64,000 nt of DNA from Lindgomyces ingoldianus (GCF_010093535.1 NW_022985168.1:341147-405146); one strand, 5' to 3'. Counted from the stretch's first letter, positions 36,950 to 50,418 are shown. Notes: generated from the sequence alone by a model not told the origin. Numbers and translations: made by a program.

Positions 36950-39900
36950 ATACTAATGTAAACTATAGCTAGTACTAAATAAACTAGATAATAATAACTT
37001 TTATATAATGCTAATAAAAAAACTTTAATAAAAGTTTATATAAAGTTTTTAAAATAATAATTAATAAGCTTACACTTATATAAAAAGCACTAAAAATAAA
37101 ATTTTAAGAGAATGTTTTACTACACACTACTATTATATAAGCTTATTAAGGACAACTAAAACTAAAACATGCTATGTTTACTATTAAGCCCTTATGTAAA
37201 GCCTTATTTAGCAACTTATAAGTATTACTTTAAGTTACTATAGACTAAAAGGTAAACTAATACCTCTAGAAACTGCCTAATGCATACTACATAGACTGCT
37301 AATATAACTCTGCATAATAAAAGTTTACATAATAAGAAGAAAGCTTCTCTTTATATAAAAAAAGATAACATAGAAGATCTTTATCTAGGTTTAGGCTACA
37401 ATCTAGAGATAACTGTACACAGATAAAGAAGTGCTTTATCTGCTATAAAGAAAAATATTAGTTATTAAACTACCCTTATAATAACTATATATAAGTAAAG
37501 AACTAGTACATTACCTTATATAAAAATTTTTATAATAAGACTTTATTATGTAAAGCTATTACTTTATACATTTAAGACTTTAAAAGTTACTTTAAAAAAA
37601 ATAATTTACATAATGTAAAAAAAATAAAATAAAAAAGTAAAGATGCTAAAAAAGCTATTAACTACTTTACCTCTACTACTTATTTATACTATGTAATAGA
37701 AAAGGACATCTACAGCATTAAACCTAAAAAATATGCTAAGCAGTTTATCCTTAATAACTAATACTGTACAGTATACTAAAGTAAACTATAGAACATAGGT
37801 GTAGTAAAAATCTCTACTATTAGCAAGTCTTAACTTAAGGCGTACATATAAAAGAACTTATGTATAGAAATTAATTAAACACCTAGCTAAACAGATATTA
37901 GCTTTAAAGGCTAGACACTAAAAAGATTAATTAGTACTATATAAATCTAGAACTTAATTAGTCTAGTTATATACTATATTTTAGAGACTCTAACACTATT
38001 TTTGCTATTACTAGCAGATAATAACTAACTTAAGGCATACTTTAATAACATTTTAAATGTTATTATATATAAAGATAAAACTACTATACTTATTATATAA
38101 AAATAAAGACACTTTTTTTTAATATTAGTAAGAAAGAATCTATGTTTTTCTTTACTAAATTAGAACTCTACTACCTCTACTGCTAATTTAGACACCCTTG
38201 CATAAAAAAACTCTAGAAGATGCTAACTAGCGCTAGCTACAACATTAATGCTGTAGTGCTAGAAGAGATTAAGAAGTTCTGCTACCTTTACTAATTATAT
38301 AACTAAGCTTTATAAAGATTTAAGTTTATAATTAAAAATAATACTTACTTTAACTATAAAGTTATTATTAATGTTATATAAATTAATAATAAAGATGTTC
38401 TACATATTATTAATATAGACATATTATTTTAGGCTGCTATATTCCTAAAATCTATGTCTGCACAAGATACCTAGGATGCACTATGTAAATGCTAAATTAA
38501 CACTTATTAAAGACCCTTAAACTACATTATGCATAACCCTAGTATAAACTTTGCTTTAAAAGATTTTTAAGCTTATATAAAAATTATAAGAGCTATATAT
38601 AAGCAGATGCCTATAAAAGCATATTAAGTAGTTAGAAAAGTTAAGTGCGCGCATATACCTCTTTAATAAGCGTTTAACATTCTAAAGACTAAGCTAGGTA
38701 ACTGTACAGATAATAAGGCTATCCTATAGATAGTAGTTAAGGCTTTAAATAACACAGCTAGCCTGCACAGTCTAGTACCCACACTGCTAGTCTTTAAAGC
38801 ATACCTAAAAATTAACCTAGACTTTTTACTATTACTAGACATTATTACATAAGCAAGCGCTGTATAAAAAGTAATAAAAATACTTTAAAAAAACTATGTA
38901 AAAGTAAACATTAATTATATAATTAACACTTATAATAGCTTTATAATATATAAAGTTCTTAACTTCCCTCTTAGCTTAGAGATTATAGCATAGAGAGTAA
39001 AGAAAGGCTAGACTAGCCTATATAAAATTAAAAGTATTAAAAAAAGAGACATTATTATTAAGAAAAAAAATAGCCTACTAAAGCTTTAATGTACGCAGGT
39101 TAAACTATACTATAAAAAAAAGAAAAAAACAACTTACCTGCAATAAACAACCTAGATAAACTAATCCTTATATAAAAAGATTTTTTAAAGAAGAGAAAAA
39201 AAGAACAGCTTTATAAAAATATTATAAAGGCAGAACTAAAGCCTACTATAGACTAAGCCCCTTAGGATAGCAATGCTGCACTAGTGCAAAGGGAAGATAT
39301 AGATACTAGAAGAAGTAAAAGGTAAAGAAAACCTGCATAAAGTCTAGACTAGGTATTCCTAACCTAGAAAAAGAAGAATAATTAGGCCTTATTTATTAAG
39401 CTTTATATAGACAGTGTAATTACTATACTTAAAAAACTATTTAAAGAATTAGACTATATAAAGATAGACACTTTAATTACTAACAGCACTTTTAAGGTTA
39501 TAGTGTATAACTTAATAAGGTATAAAAGTTAGATTTTTAACTTTTACCTTATATAAAAAGTAAAAGGCAAAATAACCTAACTATATAAAAAATCCTGCCT
39601 AGTGTTTACTAGCTACTTAAATAAAATAAAATAAAAAATCTTTACTTAGTTACTAACTATCTAGAGGATAAGCTAGAGACTACTTCTAGCTATAAAAGTA
39701 AGCCTAAAAGCTATGTACAGAATATATTTTAAACTATGTAATATTATATAAGTATACATTTAATTAATAAATAAGCTTATGCGCACACTATACATAAAGC
39801 TACTAAAGAAAATGCGCTAGAGCTTTCTACTAAATATAATACTCTAGGTTGTACAACCTTTATATAGAGCTGCTAAATTAGAACTATATTAGTTTAAAAC

Positions 39901-40990
39901 ATACTATAACTACTATAAAGAAAAGCTGCGCATGCACATCTTTTTATATAACTCCTACCTTTTAATTACTAATAAAGAAGAGCACACTTTTAGTATTACT
40001 AGCTTATAAACAAATAATACTTTAAGCATTATAATAAAAAATTTTATGTAAAAAGAAGAAAAAAAACTATAAAAAGTAAAGTTTTATGTAAAAAGTAAGA
40101 CTATTTTAGTAAAAAAGTAACTTATTAAGTTTAATAGTAAAAGAATTAAACTTACACATAACATAGTAGTCTTTACTTAAAAAAATAAGTAAGCTACCTT
40201 TATATAATTAACTTAAAGGATAAAGATGCTGCATAATAATATGTTAAGTAATGTGTAAAAAGAGTATACATTATATCTATATATTAACTAAAGGCAGCAT
40301 TTAACCTTTTTATTACTACATAAACTATAGACCTTTTATATAATAATATTAACACACTTAACACATAAATCTAATAGTAGATAGATAATAGTAAGCATAG
40401 TTTTACTTTTCTACTATTACAGCTTAATTATATAAAGCTATTTATTTTTATAGATAGATTATTTGCTAATAATAAAAACCTTAGCTTATAGCTAGAATTT
40501 TTAATTATATTAAGTAATAAGAACTATATAAAGTAAAGTAACTACTTTAAAATACTAGGCAACATTATACACTAGAATTCTACTAAGTGTAAAAGAGTAA
40601 CTAAAAGTGTCTTTACTAGTAAACTATATAGAATAGTTAAAGGGTTTAATAATGTAATTGCTTTTAGTATAACTCTATAGTAAATTATATAAACACTTAA
40701 ACTACTACTAATTCTAGTAGTAATCTATATAGATTTAAGGTTTTTATATAATTACTTTATTAAGCTAGGCACTACTAATAAAAAGTAACTTATAATTAAC
40801 ATTATGTTACTTTATAAATTATATAAAAAAAAAGAAATTACTAAGATAAAGTAAATTAATAGTAAAAATAACTTAGTAAATGTATATATAAAGAAAACAC
40901 TAAACTAGGCTTTTTAATTATTAGTCTTAACTAACTACCTCTCTGTCTAGATAGAAGCATCTGTAAACTAGCTAGATCCTGTGCGTAAAG
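36950..40990 (+). pseudogene. A3 copia gag-pol, RIP-inactivated
   Basis: Plus-strand polyprotein remnant. The gag zinc-knuckle start KKCFICYKE is at about 37426-37452. The integrase core (about 38270-39110) gives NYKVIINVI, INTY, NFALKDF and the domain tail KCAHIPL. RVT_2-type reverse transcriptase (about 39.6-40.3 kb) gives RLLLAIKVS and, further on, KFNSKRIKL. The RNase H/C-terminal part (about 40.6-40.97 kb) gives KLGTTNKK and IEASVN. These fit the fungal Ty1/copia polyprotein. The zinc knuckle, integrase and RT motifs lie in different frames (1, 0 and 2 of the window), so indels exist besides the stop lesions. Confidence 0.82.
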
Positions 40991-41659
40991 ATGCCTTAGA
41001 CTAACTAAACTAATAATACCTTTATATAAAGCTTATCTTTTTTATTTTTTTTATTATACACACTTATTTTTCTTATTATAAGATTAAAAGAGAAAGATAT
41101 GTAAAAAAGATAGTCTATTTATCTAAGTATATAGGAAAAGAAAAAGCTACTACCCCTTATATATAGTAGTTATAATGCAGACTACAGCTCTACTATACAC
41201 ATAAGGTGTAGGCATTAGCCTAGAAGTTAGCTAATATATAACACTTAATAAAAAAAAAAGCACTAGTAGTACTACTATAATAATAAGCATATAAAGTTAC
41301 TAAAACTTAACTATAACTCTAGACTAGAACTATATAAAAGTACTCTTTATAACACATAACTTTTACTGCCTACAGCTGCAAATTAGTGCTAGTAAGTAAG
41401 ATAATATTAATATTATAAAATAGTAAAGCTACTATATGCTGCTTTTTAGCCTATCTATAATTAGTATTTTATATAAAAAGGAAGTAAAAGAGCTAAAGAA
41501 TCTATATATTTATGCTAAAACACTAAATAAACTACTAATTAGTAGTAGAACTAGTTAAAAGGGTAACATAGATGCGCCCTAGGCTGCTAGACTGCACAAG
41601 GACGTTAAAGACGCCCGCACTAACAGCGCTAGAGGTAGAGGAGGAAGGCTAGAGAGACA

Positions 41660-41660
<1 letters not shown>

Positions 41661-41715
<55 letters not shown>
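41661..41715. repeat. (CT)13(GT)n microsatellite in A3
   Basis: (CT) run 41661-41686 followed by a (GT) run 41687-41715, the inverted counterpart of 19259-19318 in A2. Lies in the 3' region of the copia element, 5' of the B2 insertion. Confidence 0.95.
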
Positions 41716-41718
<3 letters not shown>

Positions 41719-42101
41719 GCAGGAGTATCTGTCACTATTAGCACTGTATAAAAAGAGAAAAGAGCTAGGGAATAGTACAGTAGGGCTTAAAAAGTAAAGG
41801 ATAAAGAAGAGAAAGTAAAGAAAAAAGGGAGACCTTATTATATACACCTCCCTACGCACCTGCCTACGCAAAGATCCTACACTATTCTAGTATAAAACCC
41901 TGCATAAAATAGTTTATACACTGCTAAATTACTTACAAAGCAAGCACATAAAGGCTAAATAATAATAGCCTAAAACACTTTACACTATTTATAAAGCTAT
42001 TTACATAGCATAACTAGCTTATCTTAATGTACAGCATTACTAAGGCAAGTCCTAATAAATAGAGTAGAGTAAAGGCAAAATGTAATTAAATAGACCTACA
42101 C

Positions 42102-42419
42102 TGTCACAATTGTGCACAAGTAAGGTTATAGAGCTTCACAGAGGTCTAGTTTAATTACTACATGAGGTATCATAGTAGGTACAAGACGTTGTGTAAGAAA
42201 CAGAAAAGTTTAAAAGAAAATTAGTAATTAAATACTTAGCTTAAAAGTCTAAGCGCTTTAGGTATAAATTAAGCTTATTTTAGGTTTAGTTAGTGTTAAA
42301 GCAGTTTATGCTTAAGTTTATATCTATGTTATGTTATATTTATGTTAGACATGCACTAATAATACTCTAGTACATGTCTAATACAGTTATGTCTAAGATC
42401 TAGAGAGGATACTGTAACA
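42102..42419 (-). repeat. B2 3' LTR
   Basis: 318 bp, TGTCACAATTGTGC.. at the outer end; the inner end is mutated to TGTAACA. Confidence 0.92.
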
Positions 42420-42429
42420 GTACTCCCCC

Positions 42430-45400
42430 CCTTATTAAGAAGGGAATTCTTTATATTAGTAGTTCTAGCATTAGGTTGTTTTTATTAGGGTATAGGTTTA
42501 GTTTAGATAAGTATTAGGCATAGAATTAAGTTACTGCAGAGTTCTCTTATAAGGCTTCTACAGGTTCTTATAACAGTTTGTTATATCTAGTCTATTTTAT
42601 AAAGTATTTATAGATACATTTCTTTTTATTAAACTAAATTTATTTAATATCTTTTATAACATATTTTAGTTTATTGTCTATAATAATAAGTTTAGGTAGC
42701 AGGTTTAGCTGTCTAGGTAGATAGTTAAATTTAAAGGCTACTTAGCGCAGCAACAATACATGGAACACAGGGTGTATCTTTATGCTGTTAGGTAGAATTA
42801 ATTAGTAAGCATATAATAAGACTATATAGGCTACTATAAAGGGGCTAAAGTTCTTTTAATTAAGTTTCTTTAATTATTAGTTTATTTAGATATTTCTAGC
42901 ATCTAGCTAGACCTTCTTGCTAGCTGCATACATAGGGGCAAGAGTTTAAGATTAGTTTATGTACTCTTGTTAAAAAGCTTAAGCCTATGTAAGCTTTTTA
43001 TAAACATATTTAAATATGTTTTAGATTTTATTAATAAGTCTATTTACATCTATTACTTATATAGATTAATAAGTTAGTTAGAGGGTATTTAAAAGTAGTT
43101 TAAATTCTATTTAAAGGTAGTATCTATAGTTTACTAAAAACAAGAATACTTATGTTAATTTAGATGTTATGTTATTAGCTTTAAACTATGCTATAGCTAA
43201 CTATTTTACCTAGTTGTCCTACTAGTAGTTTATGTACACTTATAGGACTTATTTTATTACAGTGTTTATGTTTTTAGTCTAGCTATTAGTCTCTAGGTAA
43301 AAAGCTGTAGATAGATAAGAGACAATTTAGAGCTATTTATAGAGTTTGTCCTAGAAGGCTAAGACAAACTGCGTACCTCTATCTAATATAATTATGTTAG
43401 GTAAGCTATAGTAAACCTATACATATTAGTAGAATAACTAGGCTATATTAGGGGCAGTTATAAAGGAACATAGTATTAGGTGTTAATACTTAGTTAAGTA
43501 ATTAATAACTACTATAATATTTATATACCCTTTAAATAGAAGTAGGTTTATAATAAAATTAATTAATATGTCTTTTTAAGCTTATTTAGAGATTAAGAGT
43601 AGTTTAAGTAGGCTATTATACTTTTTTTAAGAGGCTTTTACTTTACAGCAAGTATAGCAACATAATACGTATTAGCGTACAGTATAGAACATGCGGGGCT
43701 AGTAGTACTCTCTCTGTAGTAGGTTAAGAGTCTTTCCTCTGCCTAGGTGTCCTTTAATAGGCAAGTTATGTATAATTTAGAGTAGTTTAATTCTTAGTTT
43801 ATTAGAATTAAAGATTATAAGTTAGTTATAGTAATATAGCTTACTATTTTAGTTTTTATAGTTAGCTAGTGTTACCTTTTTTAACTAACTAGCGCTGTTT
43901 TAGAGTAGGTCTAAAGTTTCTTAGATAAATTTATTATTTAAATACTTATTAGTAATAATTTAATTAATTATCTAATTTATTTTATTTAGGTTAAAGTCTA
44001 AAAATAGCTTAAGTTAAAGTAGAGTTTAGTGTTAAGCCTTTTACACTTCTTTTTAAGCAAAGATGTTTTAGGATTGCCTTATAAAGGCATTTAGTTTCTC
44101 TCTATTTTAACTAGAATAATAAGTAATCTTAAAATTAAAATAAAACAGGTATTTAGACTAATAAGCTTATTAGTAGCTAAGTTATTTTATAGTTGTAAAG
44201 TACTATAAGTTCTTATAGTTAAATAGAACCTGTATTAGATACGCTGCACCTTTTAGTTTAGGTTACTATTATTTAAAATAGTGTACTATAGTAAGTAATT
44301 CTTTGTTATAGATTTTATAATTACCTTCTATAAAACTTATTCTTTTTAAGAAATATGCAATAGGCCTAATAGTCCTGTCTAGCTTAGTCTAGAAGAGAAC
44401 TCCTGCTACTATGTAGTCTAAGGCATTAGCTTTTATAAGTATTAGTAGTTTAAAGTTAAAGTAGCAGAGTATTAGGGCTTTAGTAAAGGCTTTTTTTAGC
44501 TAGTTAAAAAACTATTAGTAATTTAAGTTAAAGTTAAATTAAATTCTTTTTTTAGTAAGTGTAATTATAAGGCTTACTTACTATAAAAAGTTATTAATAA
44601 ATTATTAGTAAAAGTTAGTAAATTCTATAAAAGCTTAAACATCTTTTACATTCTTTAAGTATTACTAATCTAGCATAGTCTAAACCTTAATAGGGTCTAT
44701 TTAGATGCTATCTATAAAGATTATATATTCTAAATACATAACCTTTAATTAGTAAAACTTGCATTTGTCTATGTTAAGTTACATACCTGCTTCTTCTATA
44801 GCCTTTAGCACTAAGCGTACATGCTGTTTATGCTCTAAAAGGCTATTACTGTAGATTAGAATGTTATTAATATACATAGTGCAAAACACGTCTAGGTAGG
44901 GTTAGAGTAAGTTATTTATAAAATGTTAAAAAGTACTAGGCGTGTTAGCTAAGCTAAAAGGCATTACTAAGTACTTAAATAGTCTATATTAGGTCTAAAA
45001 CACTATTAGCTACTTATTACCCTTTACTATCTTTAGCTTATTAAAGGCAGTAATAATATTTAACTTTATAAAATACTTTACTTTACTTAGTTAGCTTAGA
45101 GTTTTCTATAAAAAGAGAATTAAGTATTAGTTTTTAATAGTAACAGCATTTAGTCTTTAGTAGTTAACATAGAATTAAAGCCTACTTCTAGGTCTTTTTT
45201 ATAAATAGTATAAGTAACACTACTAGTAAAAAGCTAGCTTAAATAAACTCTTTTTTTAAGTTCTTATTAAGGTATTTTTAAAGCACTTTTAATTTATTTA
45301 GTAACATCTTATATAGTAGCCTATAACTAGGTTATTTACTAGGCTTAAAAGTTATCTAGTAATTATCTAGACATTATATTAAAAGCTTATTAAACTTATT

Positions 45401-47440
45401 TTAAAAAAAAACATGCAACAGGTTATAGTAGTCTTAAGGAACTATTATTTTTAAGTTAGTGCGTTTTTAGGGAGCTAAAGCTTAGTTTATATTAGAAATT
45501 ATAACTGTGTAGATTTTATAATCTAGTTATTAAGCTAGAGTTATAAATAGGGCAGGTTCTATATAGCAGATGTCTATCTGCTGTTTAAGTCCTAGTTTAT
45601 GTTTAAATTAAGTAAGTAAAAATTCCTTAAAGGCTTTTTTTTTTTAGGTTTAAGTAGTTGTTAAATTATTTTATATAGCTTATTTTAGTAAAAGGCCTAG
45701 CTTATTAGCCTTACTTAGGTAGTTTTTTTCTAAGTTATTAAAAAGTAAGTCTAGAGACCTTTTATATTAAGTGCTACTTAGGTGTTATTTAGGTGTAAGC
45801 GTAAGCATATATTTTAGCATTAAAAAGAGTTAAAGTTTAAGACTTACTCTTAGTAATTAAAGGCAACCTTATGCTAATATAGCTATAGTTATTCTAAGAT
45901 TAAGTTATAACATTTTATGTTTATTACATAAAGCTTAATCTACTCCTTATAGTGTTAGTAGGTAATTATAATAGTTATAGTATAAAAGATAAAACCTTTT
46001 TTAAGTTGTTTTTTATTAAATCTAGTTAGGTAAATTATTTAGATAAGTAGTGTTAATTAAAGATTTAGTTTACACACTAGTTTTTTATTAATGTAACTTA
46101 TGCTGTTTACTCCTAAGTTAATAAAAGCTTATATTAAGGCTAATATAGTTTCTTATTATAAACATATAAGAATATTAATTTAGTACTTTTAGTTATTAGG
46201 AAAGGACTTAGCCTATAAGTTAGCAGAGATCTAGTATTAAATTAGTCCTAGAAGGTAACTTAGCCCTAGAACAAGCCTTTTTGCAGGCTCCTACTGCTAT
46301 AGCTGCAGCTATGTTAAAAGTAGCAAAAAGGATTAGAGCTTAAATATAAGTTAAAGCCCTTATAAAAATAAGATTAAAATAGTAAAGATCTTTAATAAGT
46401 GCTAGCAGCGCTACTTGCGCAGACTTAAAAAAGAAGAATAAAGTAGTTTTAAAAGATATAACTATGCTTACTACACTTAAAGCATTAACTTTTTTTTTTA
46501 TAATCTTTACACTTTTTAAAACTAACTAAAGTATAATTTAAATTAATTTTTATTATATTAAAGTCTTTATTTGTAACTGCGCTAGTTTAGGGGCGTATTA
46601 GAGCTTATATAGGGAGGAACCTTATGTTATTATTATAGGTAGTAATTAAGTTTACATACGCGTTAAGGTTGTTTAGAAGGGGTTCTCCTACTATAGCGCG
46701 TTACAGTTTAGTTAAGAGAGAGTTATATAAGGCTATAATTAAACCTATCTTATTTAGGCCTATATTAGATGCAAGTTAGTAAAACTTAGTAAAGTGTAAA
46801 GTAAAGCTTTTTTATTTTTATTATAAGGTGTTTAGGCAACTTAGGGCTATTAACTTTTTATTTAAGTCTCTATAAGTTACTTATAAAAACACTATAAATT
46901 AATTTAAGTTAATAATATTCTTATTTATTAGTAAGTTAATTAAGGCTGTTATATTATAGTTAAGTTAAAAGTAGGCATATAGTAACTAAGAGTGTTTAAA
47001 GAGAAATTAGTCTATATTTTCTTTAAGTTTATATTAAAGCTTATGTAAAAAAGAAAGTAAGTCTTTCTATTTTCTATTAAACAGTAAAGAATTAGGGAGT
47101 TAGTTAGATTTTATTACTAAGTTAAAAAAGTTACAGGTTGTAGGCAGTGTTAAGTAGAAAAGAGTTAAGCTATCTCTAGACTTCTAGGTAAGCTTTAAGG
47201 CTAGTAAGTTTTTAGTTCCTACTACTATAATAAAAGTTAAGGCAAAAATAGACTACTTAATAACATAAAGCTGTTTTTTAAAGTCTTTTTAAAAAGCTTT
47301 AAAGCTTATAACATAGTAGCTTTTTTATAAAGTAAGTGCTTTTTAAAAGGCTTTTTAGCTTACTTTAATAGCTTAAAGTTATATAAGTACTAAGCTTATT
47401 AGATTAAATTTAGAGGCTATTCTTAGCTAAAGTTTTAACA
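42430..47440 (-). pseudogene. B2 gag-pol with chromodomain-like tail, RIP-inactivated
   Basis: Minus-strand gypsy polyprotein. RT catalytic region near 44.87-44.9 kb; RNase H at about 44.2-44.5 kb with NYKIYNKELL and LIQVLFNYKNL; integrase to the left. The last ~150 residues next to the left LTR read KYFIK.TRYNKLL.EPVEAL, resembling a mutated chromodomain, which would make B a chromovirus-type gypsy; this last point is tentative. TAG/TAA stops are very frequent, and many residues show RIP-type replacements. Confidence 0.75.
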
Positions 47441-47448
47441 CAACATAA

Positions 47449-47766
47449 TATTATAATTATGCACAAGTAAGGTTATAGAGCTTTATAGAGGTCTAGTTTA
47501 ATTACTACATAAGGTATTATAGTAGGTATAAGATGTTATGTAAAGAATAGAAAAGTTTAGAAAGAAATTAGTAATTAAATACTTAGCTTAAAAGTTTAAG
47601 CGCTTTAAGTATAAATTAAGCCTGTTCTAAGTTTAGTTAGTGTTAAGGCAGTTTATGCTTAAGTTTATGTCTATGTTATGTTATGTTTATGTTAGACGTG
47701 CACTAATAATACTCTAGTACGCGTCTAATACAGTTATGTCTGGGATCCGGGGAGGATACCGTGACA
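47449..47766 (-). repeat. B2 5' LTR
   Basis: 318 bp. The outer ~80 bp (for example CTGGGATCCGGGGAGGATAC) is unmutated, whereas the inner copy in the left LTR reads CTAAGATCTAGAGAGGATAC. Confidence 0.92.
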
Positions 47767-47832
47767 TACACAAACAGAAGAGAGGTAACGTGTACAGAAG
47801 GCAACTCTTTAGACAAAAAGAAAAGTTACTAG

Positions 47833-48112
47833 TGTCTGTACATAGTAGTAGTGTTACAGCCTAGATATAAATAATTGCGCACAAGTAAGATTATATATCT
47901 ATGTTATATAATACTTATGCGTAAACCTCTATGCGTAAATATTTAGATATCCCTTTTTTTCTCTGTATAGAGAAAAGACAAGAGTAATAAAACTAGAAAC
48001 ATGTTGCCCTTACCTTACCTACCTTGTACGCTGTGCACACTGTACACTACTCTTACTCTTGCTACTTAAGTGCTCATACTATAAGCAGCTAGCTGTTGGA
48101 GCCTATTCAACA
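47833..48112 (+). repeat. A3 3' LTR
   Basis: 280 bp; the outer end GTTGGAGCCTATTCAACA is spared, the inner end mutated. Followed by target duplicate ATTTA. Confidence 0.92.
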
Positions 48113-48117
48113 ATTTA

Positions 48118-50418
48118 CAAATAAAAGCGCTTCTCTGCAGACAGACTATAAAAATACATACACTTAATAAATATTATAGTTTTATAATACTAAGTCTAAG
48201 CACATGTAGCTAAATTCTACTAGTAATCTATAAAAAAGTCCTAGTATAGTAGATACAGCCTGTTAGTATGCTAGAAATTATACTAAAACTACACTATTAA
48301 AGTTAACTAAGCGCCTTCTATATAACTGTGTACTGCATCTGTGTTGTTATTATTTTAGAAGGATACTACATGTCCTTCTAGTAGATAAATTACTAGACAA
48401 ACTACTAAAGGCTACTTCCTGTGTACAAGAAAACTAAACAGTTGCTATGCTACCTTAGTAGAGCTAATATACTAACGCTGTAGGTAGAATGTAACCTTAT
48501 CTTAATTCTAGATACAAATAGTAACCTAGTTAGTGCCCTTATATATATACTTATAAATATATTTAATAGCTTTAATAAATGTATAGACTTTTATATTAAC
48601 ATGTGTATTATATTACCTAGATAAGAACAGACTATAAAGAATAATCTACTAATTATTAACTATAACTTTATATTATTTATACTTAACTATTTAAACTTAG
48701 CTATTATTTTACTAATAATAAATTAAATAACTATTCTTTTTTACTATAGTTTTTATAGTAAAATCCTTTAGAAATCTTTTTTAGTAAGAAGGCTACTCTA
48801 ACTTAAAAGGCACCTACATGTAGCTAGCAGATAGATTTAAGTTACTATAAAGACTATATACTATAAACCTTATAATAATATTAGTTAGAATACTATTAAG
48901 ATTTTAGAACTATGTTAGACGCTTAGCCTATATAACATAATTAATAAAATTAGGTAATAGAAGCTAATCTCTATTATCTAGGTGCATAAAGAGTAGAATG
49001 TAGGCATAGAGAAGTCCCTACTTCTAATACTTAATTATGTAAATAATGCTAGTAAAGTAACTAAACACTTACTGTAACTTAATATCTTTTATTAAAAAAT
49101 CTAGCTATAACTTAAATATTTAAGTAATTATATTAGGCTAATTTAAAGCATACTATAGCTGTTTAAGTTCTACTATTATCTTAGGCTACTTAGAATTTAT
49201 AGTAAACATAATAAACAAAAAAAAGTGTCTAAGCTTTTAGATAATAGCTATAAAATTCTAGTAACACTAAGATATAAACTAACTACTGCTAATATAACTT
49301 AAAGAAAGTATAGTATAAATACTAATAAATTACACATTAAAATTATTTTAGTGTAAGGCATTACTAATGCCTTAATAAAAATTTGCTTAGAGTTTTAACT
49401 AATTATTATAGACTTAATAAAGCTTTTTTTATTTAACTTATACCTAGTAATTTATTATCTACTATTAGAATAATTAGCTATAGGCAAAAAGTACTACATT
49501 ATAGCTTTTCTAAAGAAATAGATAAAATTAATAAAACATAGTATTAGTAACATAGAAATTCTTTTAAACTTTATTAAAATTGCGCAGCGTAAGCCTAAAA
49601 AAGAATCTAGGCTAACTAGCAGGAAACATAAAGACATAATAAAGAGGCTAATAGGTAGAATAAGAAAAATAGACTTAAGAGTAGAATTAAGTAAAGTTAT
49701 TACTATTATAATAATATAAAATTAAACTGCAACTTATACTTTTATTAAAATCTTTTATAATTAAGCTAGCAACTTTATTTAAAACTAGTAGATGTTTTTA
49801 TTATTAGTTAGCACTAGCCTTAATAATAAGTTTTAATTAAAGGTTTATAATAATCTAAATATTCTAACTATTACGCCTAGCCCTTTTTAGTCTTTTATAG
49901 GCAGTTTTATAAATAGAAATTTATAGATTATAGGCATCTACCTCTAACATATGCATAAGCTTCTGTAATAGAGTTAGGTCTAGGTTTAAATTCTAGTTAC
50001 ACTACAGCTAAGTACTTAAAGTAAACTTTAAGTTATAGAAGTATAACTACACATAGCTAGCAGTAACCCCCTAAGTAGGCTCTAATAGACCTTATAAGTA
50101 GTAAAGTTTTTCTATAATCTAAAATATTTTAACACTATTCCTACACATGTTGCAATCTGTAGCAGTGTAGTTAGTAAAAGTAAAAGCTAAAAAGGTGTTA
50201 TATATATAAATATTATTATAAAAATGTGCACTTTTTATATAAAAACTATCTAATAAACTTTAGATAATAACTAGCAGGTTTTAATAAAACTTTAAATAAA
50301 TATCTCTCTAAAGGCAGCAGAACTTATATTTTAGCTAGCTAGTAGTAGACCTAGCTAAATGTTTATTAATCTAATAATAAGCACTACATTCTGTACACAT
50401 AGCAGTAAGATTGCGCAT
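48118..50418 (-). pseudogene. Helitron Rep/helicase, N-terminal piece with HUH domain
   Basis: Minus-strand N-terminal part of the Helitron protein. From the probable start at 50418: CTECSAYYWINEHLA with a following CC, the zinc-finger-like N-terminal domain; then the Rep domain, where the HUH motif is YAY in GLLYAYILLFMH (about 48990-49014), both His codons changed CAY to TAY; then IKAIKYIYKYIYKG, the region with the Rep catalytic tyrosine; then MYFYSLSAEKRFYL at the copia A3 target site. It continues at 35240 after removal of A3. Identification rests on motif order typical of fungal Helitrons. All lesions seen are transitions or stops. Confidence 0.85.

Larger units (their letters stand above)
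42102..47766 (-). mobile_element. Ty3/gypsy element B2, full length, nested in A3
   Basis: 5,665 bp, coding strand minus, LTRs 42102-42419 and 47449-47766 (318 bp each), target duplication TACAC (42097-42101 and 47767-47771). Removing it restores the copia sequence known from A1 around 15330. The polypurine tract appears in reverse just right of the left LTR (C-rich run at about 42423-42431). Confidence 0.93.
35246..48112 (+). mobile_element. Ty1/copia retrotransposon A3, most complete copy (interrupted by B2)
   Basis: LTRs 35246-35525 and 47833-48112 (280 bp each, TGTC..AACA) and target duplication ATTTA (35241-35245 and 48113-48117). Gypsy B2 with its duplication occupies 42102-47771; without it A3 is about 7.2 kb. 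Order: LTR, tandem-repeat leader, gag, protease, integrase, RT, RNase H, a ~1.1-kb 3' region with microsatellite, LTR. It lies in the Helitron helicase coding region. Inverted relative to A1/A2, so the two loci form long inverted repeats. Confidence 0.92.
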
